From positions 1 to 5,080 of the forward strand of contig JAMCWZ010000057.1 in assembly GCA_023480765.1 (NCBI GenBank): a stretch of DNA of 5,080 bases. The letters run 5' to 3'. The position numbers and the translations under genes are program-made. Position 1 is the first letter of the stretch, and each line of letters starts with the position of its first letter. Below the pieces are notes generated by a model. The model worked only from the letters and a program-made list of their open reading frames with translations, did not search any database and was not told the DNA's origin. Of the stretch, positions 1 to 5,080 are shown piece after piece. The stretch comes from Nitrospirota bacterium. Lineage in GTDB: Bacteria; Nitrospirota_A; Leptospirillia; Leptospirillales; Leptospirillaceae.

Positions 1-1951
1 GGTCCGTGGGGTCCAGCCGGATGTAATGCCGACCGGATGACCAGTGGTAGACACTTCCCGTCATCAGGTCCTCCACGCTCAAATCGCCGGATCCGCCGGG
101 GGCGAACGACAGCCAACCGGTCTGGACGTGAAAGGGGTCGAGATTCACCACGCCCAGGATCCACTCTCCGGTGCCGGGATCCGTTTTCGAGAACGCCAGG
201 ATCTGGTCGTTGTCCACCGGATGAAACGTCAGGGTATGGTTCCAGCCCAGGGCCGGGTTTTCCCGGCGGATCCGGTTGATCCGGGTGATCACACCCGACA
301 GGGAATGGTCTGGTTCCGGCTCCCAGTGACGGATTTCATATTTTTCGGAGTTCAGGTATTCCTCGCTCCCTTCCCGGACGGGAACATTTTCGCACCACTC
401 GTAGGCGGGACCATAGATGCCATAGCTTGCGGACAGCGTGGCCGCAAGCATCAGCCGGAGAAGAAAGGCCGGACGCCCTCCCTTCTGGAGAGTGGCGTGC
501 AGAATGTCCGGAGTATTGGGCCACAGGTTGGGACGGAAAAAATCCCGGACCGGCGGTGTGGTCAGCTCGGTGAGATAGTCGACGAGTTCGGAGCGGGTGT
601 TTTTCCAGGTGAAGAAGGTATAGGACTGGGAGAACCCGACATGCGCCAGATGGTACATGATTTTCGGCCGGGTGAAGGCCTCTGCCAGAAAAACCACCTC
701 CGGGTTCACCTGGTGCACCTCCCGGATGAGCCACTCCCAGAACGCGAAGGGCTTTGTATGTGGATTGTCGACCCGGAAAATCCGGATGCCTTTGTCGACC
801 CAGAACAGCACCACGTTCCGGAGTTCGGCCCAGAGGTTTTCCCAGTCGTCCGTCAGGAAGTCGAAGGGGTAGATATCCTGATATTTCTTGGGGGGATTCT
901 CGGCATAGTGGATGCTGCCGTCCGGACGACGCCGGAACCAGTCCGGGTGGTCCTTCACGTAGGGATGGTCCGGGGAACACTGGAACGCGATGTCCATGGC
1001 GACTTCAAGACCCGATGCGCCGGCTTTTTCCAGGAACGCCTGAAAGTCTTCGATCGTTCCGAGCCGGGGGTCGATCGCCGTGTGCCCCCCCGCCCGGGAT
1101 CCGATCGCCCAGGGCGACCCCGGCACATCGGGGCCTGCGTCGGGCGTATTGTTCGGCCCTTTCCGGAAAGACTCTCCGATCGGATGAATCGGCGGCAGAT
1201 AGACGACGTCGAATCCCATCGCCGCAATGCGTGGCAGGCGCTCCATCGCCTCGCGAAGTGTCGCGTGCCGGCCTGGGATCTTTCCCGCGCTCCGGGGAAA
1301 GAATTCGTACCAGGCTCCCCGGAGCGCCCGTTCCCGCTCGATATGCACTTCCCTTTCCCAGGGGCTTTCGGTGACGAACCGGGGATCGGGAATCCCGCCC
1401 GCCAGGGCTCCCATGGCCCGGTCCAGGGAGAGCCGGATCGCTTCGGGAGAATCGGGTCGGTTTTCCCATCGGGAAACCCATTCCAGAAGATCCTTTCTGA
1501 CAGCCTCATCTTCCGCCCGCCCGGCGTGCTCCCGGATGATCTTCGCGCCTTCGGCAAGCTCCAGGGGAAAATCGGCCGTCATTCCCGCCTCCACTTTCTT
1601 GGAAAACCCTCCCTGCCAGTGGGCAACGTCGTCCACCCAGGCCCGAACCCGAAACAAGGCCGTCCCGGGTCGATCGAAGACCAGCGTCTCTCTCCAGCGG
1701 TCATTTCCGTCCTGCTCCATCGGCCGGCTTTTCCAGGCGACACTTCCTGGCGGACGATACTCCAGATGAACCCGCAGGGGTTCATGGCCGTCCACGATGA
1801 CGTCGGCCAGAACCTCCACCGGCTCTCCCGGAATCCTCCGGATGGGGCGCACTCCTCCGTCCACCTCCGGCAACAGGCGCTCGACAACAACCCGTCGGCG
1901 CCCTTCGGGAACTCCGTTTCTCACTTTGGAAGGGGAATGTGTTTTGGGCAT
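1..1951 (-). CDS. glgE: GlgE, alpha-1,4-glucan:maltose-1-phosphate maltosyltransferase (GH13_3), 3' end cut by window edge
   Basis: The enzyme transfers maltosyl units from alpha-maltose 1-phosphate onto the non-reducing end of alpha-1,4-glucan in the cytosol (the GlgE pathway of glycogen/alpha-glucan synthesis). Translating the minus strand from the ATG at 1951 gives 650 uninterrupted codons. Residues ~20-115 are the N-terminal beta-sandwich region, ~120-200 a helical segment, then the GH13 barrel. Visible signatures are GFDVVYLPPIHPIG (246-259), RKGPNN (263-268), GSPWAIG (278-284), QCSPDHP (324-330) and AENPPKKYQDIYP (350-362). Catalytic residues are the nucleophile D395 (in RVDNPHTKP), the acid/base E424 (in FLAEAF) and D482 (in NTPDIL). 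N352, K355, Y357 and K264 match residues I recall as binding the donor phosphate in Streptomyces GlgE. S279 resembles the mycobacterial enzyme. The last residues seen, YIRLDPTD, match the family's C-terminal strand, so only about 10-15 codons should lie outside. The start is supported by AAGGAGGTG 4 nt upstream. No glgB, treS or maltokinase gene is visible; they may lie to the left. Confidence 0.95.
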   Translation of the reverse strand, partial: MPKTHSPSKVRNGVPEGRRRVVVERLLPEVDGGVRPIRRIPGEPVEVLADVIVDGHEPLRVHLEYRPPGSVAWKSRPMEQDGNDRWRETLVFDRPGTALFRVRAWVDDVAHWQGGFSKKVEAGMTADFPLELAEGAKIIREHAGRAEDEAVRKDLLEWVSRWENRPDSPEAIRLSLDRAMGALAGGIPDPRFVTESPWEREVHIERERALRGAWYEFFPRSAGKIPGRHATLREAMERLPRIAAMGFDVVYLPPIHPIGESFRKGPNNTPDAGPDVPGSPWAIGSRAGGHTAIDPRLGTIEDFQAFLEKAGASGLEVAMDIAFQCSPDHPYVKDHPDWFRRRPDGSIHYAENPPKKYQDIYPFDFLTDDWENLWAELRNVVLFWVDKGIRIFRVDNPHTKPFAFWEWLIREVHQVNPEVVFLAEAFTRPKIMYHLAHVGFSQSYTFFTWKNTRSELVDYLTELTTPPVRDFFRPNLWPNTPDILHATLQKGGRPAFLLRLMLAATLSASYGIYGPAYEWCENVPVREGSEEYLNSEKYEIRHWEPEPDHSLSGVITRINRIRRENPALGWNHTLTFHPVDNDQILAFSKTDPGTGEWILGVVNLDPFHVQTGWLSFAPGGSGDLSVEDLMTGSVYHWSSGRHYIRLDPTD

Positions 1952-1955
1952 CGGA

Positions 1956-1964
1956 CACCTCCTT
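1956..1964 (-). promoter_or_regulatory. Strong ribosome binding site of glgE
   Basis: The minus strand reads AAGGAGGTG, almost the full complement of the 16S rRNA 3' end, four bases before the ATG at 1951. It fixes the glgE start and suggests efficient translation. No good sigma70 promoter is evident further upstream. A TTGACC at 2105-2100 (minus) has no convincing -10 partner. Confidence 0.8.
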
Positions 1965-2173
1965 GGGAAAAAGGGTGGCAGGTCCCTCCTGAAAAACGGC
2001 TGTCCCGGAGCCTCCCTTTCTGTCATGCCTGTCGGGGAAGCGGATCGAACGGGAGGGAATCTGGAAAGGGAGGGAAAAAACGGGGAACCCGGTCCGGCCG
2101 GTCAAGAACGAGTGCGCCCGCTCTCACTTTCCAGACTAACGGCTCGACCCAAAAAAGACAAGCCGGCCAGGAT

Positions 2174-2193
2174 CCGGGAAACCCGTTTTCCGG
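2174..2193. repeat. Short inverted repeat (8-bp stem, 4-base loop)
   Basis: CCGGGAAA, loop CCCG, TTTTCCGG: an 8-bp stem with one G-T wobble. No T-tract follows directly on either strand, so it does not look like an intrinsic terminator. It could fold in the glgE leader RNA if glgE transcription starts upstream of it. Function unknown. Confidence 0.35.
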
Positions 2194-2360
2194 GGAAAGG
2201 CGGAAAGAAAAAATTCCGGACGTTCCAAGCGTTCAGACCGTTTCCGGGAAAAAGAAACATCGCATCGGACCTGTCAATTTTTCTTTACATTCCCTTCAGA
2301 AAAAAATTCGACATTGACGGATCTCTCTTTCGGAATTCGGGCAAGCGGCCCCATGGAAAG

Positions 2361-2386
2361 GGGAAAATCGTTCCAACCCTTTTCCC
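2361..2386. repeat. Inverted repeat GGGAAAA / TTTTCCC
   Basis: Two perfect 7-base arms (2361-2367 and 2380-2386) are separated by 12 bases. The dyad lies just upstream of a TAAAAT element (2403-2408) and the CRP-like palindrome. It could be a protein-binding dyad. It may also be chance, because GGAAAA/TTTTCC words are common in this region. Confidence 0.25.
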
Positions 2387-2415
2387 GGGAGAAAATTTGG
2401 AATAAAATTTGCATC

Positions 2416-2431
2416 AGTGACGATCGTCACA
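2416..2431. promoter_or_regulatory. CRP/FNR-family-like operator (AGTGA-N6-TCACA)
   Basis: AGTGACGATCGTCACA contains a perfect 14-bp palindrome (GTGACGATCGTCAC, 2417-2430). It matches the classic CRP consensus TGTGA-N6-TCACA at nine of ten fixed positions. The centre is near 2423.5, about 40 bp before the start predicted from the -10-like CAGAAT at 2451-2456, which is the usual place for a class II activator site. It could instead repress a promoter using TAAAAT (2403-2408), as it would then cover the start region. That a CRP-family protein binds here is inferred from the pattern alone. Some other dimeric regulator that recognises GTGAC-type half sites is possible. Confidence 0.5.
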
Positions 2432-2450
2432 TTCAAGGAAATCCACCGGA

Positions 2451-2456
2451 CAGAAT
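2451..2456 (+). promoter_or_regulatory. Candidate -10 element for the GGDEF-like gene
   Basis: CAGAAT matches TATAAT at four of six bases. There is no good -35, which is usual for activator-dependent promoters. Its distance from the palindrome centred at 2423.5 fits class II activation. A competing candidate is TAAAAT at 2403-2408 (five of six), with a weak -35 TTTTCC at 2380-2385. Which one is used, if either, cannot be decided from sequence. Confidence 0.25.
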
Positions 2457-2505
2457 GGGGATTCGGAAATCGGATGGTCCGTGTCCGGGAACAGGAGGAG
2501 GCCGC

Positions 2506-2565
2506 ATGATCGGGCGGAAAACCGGAAATCAGAAAAACAGAACGGGAAATGGACGGCGCCCATGA
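2506..2565 (+). CDS. Possible 19-residue basic leader peptide, coupled to the GGDEF-like gene
   Basis: The ATG at 2506 follows AGGAGGAGG (2493-2501), the best ribosome binding site on the plus strand of this window. The frame reads 19 codons, rich in Arg, Lys, Asn and Gly (MIGRKTGNQKNRTGNGRRP). It ends in a TGA that overlaps the ATG of the next gene as ATGA (2562-2565). That gene has no good ribosome binding site of its own, so the small ORF probably serves translational coupling, with the peptide itself perhaps without function. There is no run of regulatory codons to suggest attenuation. Alternatively the downstream gene starts at an in-frame GTG at 2481, and this ORF is then spurious. Confidence 0.4.
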   Translation: MIGRKTGNQKNRTGNGRRP

Positions 2566-3197
2566 ATTTTTCCGTTCTGTCCCAGGAAGAGATCGAAGCG
2601 TTGCTCAAGGACACCCGGGAGACGTCGGCCAAATCCCAGAATCCCGTCCGGGACGACGTGACCGGCCTCTACAACCTGGGCTTCTTCGCGGAAGAATTCC
2701 GGAGGGTGCAGGCCCGGCTCACGCGTCAGAAATTCCCGTGCACAATCGGAATAATTCGCGTGGACGGCATCCCCTCCCTCACGGGAAAAAAGGATATCAC
2801 CGCCCGGCTCTTCTGGGGAAAGTTCGGAAAACTTCTTCGTTCGGCGACCCGGGAGAAAAGCGAGGACCTTCTCGCCGTCATCGAACCGGGGCTCTTTGTC
2901 ATTCTGGTCCCGAACGACCTGCCCCATTCCATTCTTGTCCTGGAGCGCATTCTTTACCTGGCCGAACACACGCCTTTCAAGGAATGGGGAGTCGAAGAAG
3001 AGGCGGACATTCAGGTCAGCCTGACCGAAGTCAATCCGAACGAGGATCTGGACCCGATCCTGTTTCGTGTTTCCAAGGGCATCCAGTCTGTCGCCCTGGC
3101 AAAAAACACCCGTTGGCACTGGGAACACAACAGCGGCCAGGTTTACATGCGCCTGGCACCCCCTTCTCCGAGAGATCCGGCGGTCGCATCCGAATGA
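2562..3197 (+). CDS. Degenerate GGDEF-domain protein with FliM-like N-terminal CheY-binding motif
   Basis: A 211-residue cytosolic protein with no signal peptide or membrane segment. Residues 6-15 read LSQEEIEALL, nearly the same as the FliM/FliY N-terminal segment (LSQ-D/E-EIDALL) that binds phosphorylated CheY. Residues ~31-190 follow the GGDEF fold. DDVTGLYNLGFF (31-42) matches the usual D-x-LTGLYNRRYF opening. The metal-binding strand is IIRVDGI (64-70), with R66 replacing the first Asp. The IND-x-YGH-x-x-GD helix is absent. The GGDEF loop is EPGLF (108-112), and the I-site RxxD is KxxD (99-102). It should therefore lack diguanylate cyclase activity and may act as a binding or regulatory protein. 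The start chosen is the ATG overlapping the leader stop. GTG at 2481 would add 27 basic, low-complexity residues and is less likely. The partnership with the cyclase downstream is inferred from adjacency. Confidence 0.75.
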   Translation: MNFSVLSQEEIEALLKDTRETSAKSQNPVRDDVTGLYNLGFFAEEFRRVQARLTRQKFPCTIGIIRVDGIPSLTGKKDITARLFWGKFGKLLRSATREKSEDLLAVIEPGLFVILVPNDLPHSILVLERILYLAEHTPFKEWGVEEEADIQVSLTEVNPNEDLDPILFRVSKGIQSVALAKNTRWHWEHNSGQVYMRLAPPSPRDPAVASE

Positions 3198-3214
3198 AGG
3201 AACACGATCCGGTC

Positions 3215-3244
3215 TTCCCCTGCGCCTCCTGCTCCGGGTATAAT
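3215..3244 (+). promoter_or_regulatory. Candidate sigma70 promoter for the diguanylate cyclase gene
   Basis: A perfect TATAAT lies at 3239-3244 in the 130-bp gap between the two GGDEF genes. The best -35 is the weak TTCCCC at 3215-3220, with an 18-bp spacer. Transcription would start near 3251, giving a leader of about 77 nt. The cyclase could thus be expressed separately from the gene upstream. No terminator is seen after 3197, so read-through is also likely. Confidence 0.45.
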
Positions 3245-3327
3245 GACGCCAACGTTCGGGAACCCGCATCCGTTTTCGAACACGCATTCCTGATTCGATC
3301 CGTTCCCCCTTCCGGCTTTTTGCCAGA

Positions 3328-4530
3328 ATGAGCCGGAAAGAGGACTGGGTTCATCGATTCCAGAGCCATCTGGAGGAGGATCCCGGCTTGCAGACATCCG
3401 AAGAACCGAAAGCCCGGGCCAAGAGCGCCCTCTACAAGCTTCTCGAACTTTCCCTGCCTCCGACGCCCGAGAATTTCACCCGGTATTTCTACGAAAAGGA
3501 CCTTCCTTCCATGGAAGACCTTTTCCGGAAGCTTCTCGGCCTGACGATCTGCCTCGCGGAAACGTCGAACACGCCCGCCCTGTCCAGGGACCTGAAGACC
3601 ATCCAGTCCATTCTGAATTCCGGCGAGGTGGCTCTCACCACCCACACCCGGATCGAAAGTCTTCTGAACCAGATGCTGGAAACCCGGGCCAACGAGAGAG
3701 CAGGGCTCCAGGATAAATCCCGTTCACAGGAACGACTCTCTCCGACGACGGCCCCCCCCGTTCTTGAGCACGATGCCGACATGGAATTGTTCCCCGGACG
3801 GAAAAGACCCCTTTATAGTCATCGACTGTCCGATCCCGAGGAAGTTCCGGATCCGCGACAGAAATTCTACGACACCCGGTCACAACCCGGTCCGGCCCCG
3901 GAACGGGTCGCCTCCACGCTGGCGGATCTCTCACGGGAGGCGATCAAGCTCCAGTCCCAGATGGATCATATCCGTAACCTCGTCCAGGCGATGGAAAACC
4001 GGATGGGCACACTCCAGAAACACAACCGGAAAGTGTCCCGGGAAGCCAACATCGATCCCCTGACAGGCATCCTGAACCGGCGGGGTCTTCAGCATCGTTT
4101 GTCCTTTCTGAAGGACCCGGTTCTTTCTCTTCTGATCTTCGACCTGGACGACTTCAAGGCGATCAACGACACGTATGGTCACAACGCGGGGGACGAGGTT
4201 CTCCGGAAGATTGCCCAGGGGGTCCGGACACTGGTCCGGAAAGTCGATCTCTTCAGCCGTTTTGGCGGAGACGAGTTCATCGTCGTCATGCCGGCTCTCG
4301 AAATCAGCCAGGCCCGGTTCGTGGCGGAACGGATCCGGAGCACCATCGCCCGGATGCCGTTCCTGGTCGGAACCGGCTCCGTAACCATCACCGCAAGCTT
4401 TGGACTGACGGGCACCTATGTGGACGGGGCGCACAAGATGGACGATTTGCTGGAACTGGCCGACAGCGCTCTTTATCAGGCCAAGAGCCAGGGAAAAAAC
4501 CAGATCTGCGCCACCAACCCGATTCCCTGA
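3328..4530 (+). CDS. Diguanylate cyclase (GGDEF domain, intact active site and I-site)
   Basis: It should make cyclic di-GMP from two GTP in the cytosol. Of 400 residues, ~30-115 form a helical N-terminal region with LPPTPENFTRYFYE (43-56), a motif type seen ahead of GGDEF domains in other cyclases. Residues ~125-190 are a polar, Pro/Arg-rich linker, and ~198-238 are a likely coiled coil. The GGDEF domain (~240-393) has DPLTGILNRRG (243-253), metal ligand D272 in FDLDDFK, IND-x-YGH-x-x-GD (279-289), GGDEF at 313-317 and ADSALYQAKSQGKN (378-391). R304-x-x-D307 sits at the exact I-site spacing, so product inhibition is expected. There are no membrane helices or known sensor domain; the coiled coil could mediate dimerisation. 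ATG 3328 is the first start after the in-frame stop at 3244 but lacks a Shine-Dalgarno. TTG at 3388 has GGAGGAGG 8 nt upstream and would give 380 residues with all domains kept. Confidence 0.92.
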   Translation: MSRKEDWVHRFQSHLEEDPGLQTSEEPKARAKSALYKLLELSLPPTPENFTRYFYEKDLPSMEDLFRKLLGLTICLAETSNTPALSRDLKTIQSILNSGEVALTTHTRIESLLNQMLETRANERAGLQDKSRSQERLSPTTAPPVLEHDADMELFPGRKRPLYSHRLSDPEEVPDPRQKFYDTRSQPGPAPERVASTLADLSREAIKLQSQMDHIRNLVQAMENRMGTLQKHNRKVSREANIDPLTGILNRRGLQHRLSFLKDPVLSLLIFDLDDFKAINDTYGHNAGDEVLRKIAQGVRTLVRKVDLFSRFGGDEFIVVMPALEISQARFVAERIRSTIARMPFLVGTGSVTITASFGLTGTYVDGAHKMDDLLELADSALYQAKSQGKNQICATNPIP

Positions 4531-4557
4531 CCACGACCAACCCCCGAAAAACAGGAT

Positions 4558-5080
4558 TCACCCTCCCGCTTCGACCTCCCCGGAGGACAACCTTTCTCTT
4601 TGCGCGAGACGTCGGCCTCCCCAAACCGCCAGGAACGTTCCCAGAAGGATCAGGGAGGACGGCTCCGGAGTTGCCGATAGAACAGGACCCCCAAGAACAC
4701 CCCCGCTTCCCAGATAGCCGGTCCATCCCTGTGGAAGGGTGAGAGAAACCTGGGGATCGATGGAGACGGAGCCGGTCAGTCCTCCCGAGTTGTAGACAAA
4801 AGCGGCCAGATCCGTTCGATAGGCGATCGTTCCTCCGTTCGGGATCGTGAACGGATTGGAGAGAGTAAAGGTCCCGCTGCCCACGATATTGTCAGAGACA
4901 AATTGTTCCGGGCAATAGCAGGACGACAGGCTGACGCCGATACTGGCCCCTCCTCCGATATCAAACGAACTCAGGCCGGGCTGGGACAAGACCGTCGCAT
5001 CGACCGTCCATCCGATCGCGGACGAGAGAGTGGCCGGAGCCGGTGTAGACGAAACGGATCGTGTTGATGTATTCGGCATT
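4558..5080 (-). CDS. PEP-CTERM sorting-domain protein, 3' part (5' end outside window)
   Basis: The visible 173 codons are rich in Gly, Ser, Thr and Val, as in secreted beta-rich surface proteins. They end in a typical PEP-CTERM tail: TPEPSSL (137-143, counted from the first ATG in view at 5079), a hydrophobic helix LILLGTFLAVWGG (143-155), then RRLAQRER. Such tails are recognised by exosortase/EpsH systems and are tied to exopolysaccharide producers. No signal peptide is seen at 5079, so the true start lies to the right. Two cysteines (C54, C56) occur close together. The gene converges on the cyclase gene with 27 bp between stop codons and no clear terminator. The first ~15 visible residues look atypical (see the frameshift finding). 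The role of the ectodomain is unknown. Confidence 0.75.
   Translation of the reverse strand, partial: MPNTSTRSVSSTPAPATLSSAIGWTVDATVLSQPGLSSFDIGGGASIGVSLSSCYCPEQFVSDNIVGSGTFTLSNPFTIPNGGTIAYRTDLAAFVYNSGGLTGSVSIDPQVSLTLPQGWTGYLGSGGVLGGPVLSATPEPSSLILLGTFLAVWGGRRLAQRERLSSGEVEAGG

Larger units (their letters stand above)
1952..2480. other. Divergent intergenic region between glgE and the GGDEF-like gene
   Basis: About 530 bp with no ORF that looks like a real protein on either strand. The composition differs from the genes: runs of A or G on the plus strand (for example 2195-2215 and 2351-2367) and a relatively AT-rich part at 2270-2440. It contains the glgE ribosome binding site, two dyads (2174-2193 and 2361-2386) and a CRP-like palindrome (2416-2431). 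I see no tRNA, known riboswitch or insertion-sequence end. The glgE promoter must be here, but I cannot place it with confidence. Confidence 0.6.

Noticed and set aside
336..1890. Minus-strand open frames at 336-980, 955-1557, 1005-1481 and 1579-1890
   Set aside because: These are out-of-frame shadows inside glgE. The true frame runs off the left edge of the window without a stop.
44..2317. A 757-codon open frame on the plus strand, running antisense across glgE
   Set aside because: It lies opposite the unmistakable glgE coding frame. Its translation is rich in Pro, Arg and Gly with no recognisable domain, and it has no ribosome binding site. It is open because the codon bias of glgE leaves few stops in this antisense frame.
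2466..2562. c-di-GMP riboswitch in the leader of the GGDEF-like gene
   Set aside because: I looked for the conserved GEMM core and its flanking helices and found neither; the leader is explained by the coupled small ORF.
2529..3287. A 252-codon minus-strand frame opposite the GGDEF-like gene
   Set aside because: It is antisense to the GGDEF-fold protein, has no family resemblance and no ribosome binding site.
4531..4590. Bidirectional terminator between the converging cyclase and PEP-CTERM genes
   Set aside because: The only symmetry is CCTCC-CC-GGAGG at 4575-4586, whose 2-base loop is too small, with no adjoining T-tract, and weak CCTG/CAGG arms at 4526-4554.
1..5080. CRISPR arrays, tRNA or rRNA genes, insertion sequences, phage or defence genes
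   Set aside because: I saw no regularly spaced repeats, no cloverleaf-like sequence, no transposase motifs and no terminal inverted repeats.

Overview
The window is GC-rich (high fifties per cent by eye), gene-dense bacterial chromosome. It holds four protein-coding genes, two of them cut by the window edges. The combination of a GlgE-type maltosyltransferase, a PEP-CTERM surface protein and tandem GGDEF genes suggests a Gram-negative environmental bacterium. A Nitrospirota/Leptospirillum-like source is my best guess from the general look of the sequence, but nothing here proves it.

Layout. (1) Positions 1-1951, minus strand: nearly complete glgE, with all three GH13 catalytic carboxylates and a near-perfect Shine-Dalgarno. 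Only about the last dozen codons should be missing at the left edge. (2) Positions 1952-2480: a divergent intergenic region of about 530 bp. It holds a purine/pyrimidine-biased stretch with two dyads and a perfect 14-bp palindrome that forms a CRP/FNR-family-like site. (3) Plus strand: a possible 19-codon leader ORF (2506-2565) whose stop overlaps the ATG of a 211-residue protein with a degenerate GGDEF domain (2562-3197). (4) After a 130-bp gap with a perfect TATAAT, a 400-residue protein with an intact GGDEF active site and inhibitory I-site (3328-4530), a probable diguanylate cyclase. (5) Minus strand, convergent: the 3' part of a PEP-CTERM anchored protein (4558 to the right edge).

How the genes may work together. 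The two plus-strand genes look like a c-di-GMP signalling pair, one catalytically dead and one competent. The dead one begins with a peptide closely resembling the N-terminal CheY-binding segment of FliM (LSQEEIEALL), so it could connect chemotaxis or motor signalling to c-di-GMP output. This fusion is the most unusual thing in the window. GlgE makes alpha-glucan, and PEP-CTERM proteins are usually associated with exopolysaccharide, so a c-di-GMP/biofilm theme is possible. The gene orientations do not show co-regulation, and that link is inference only.
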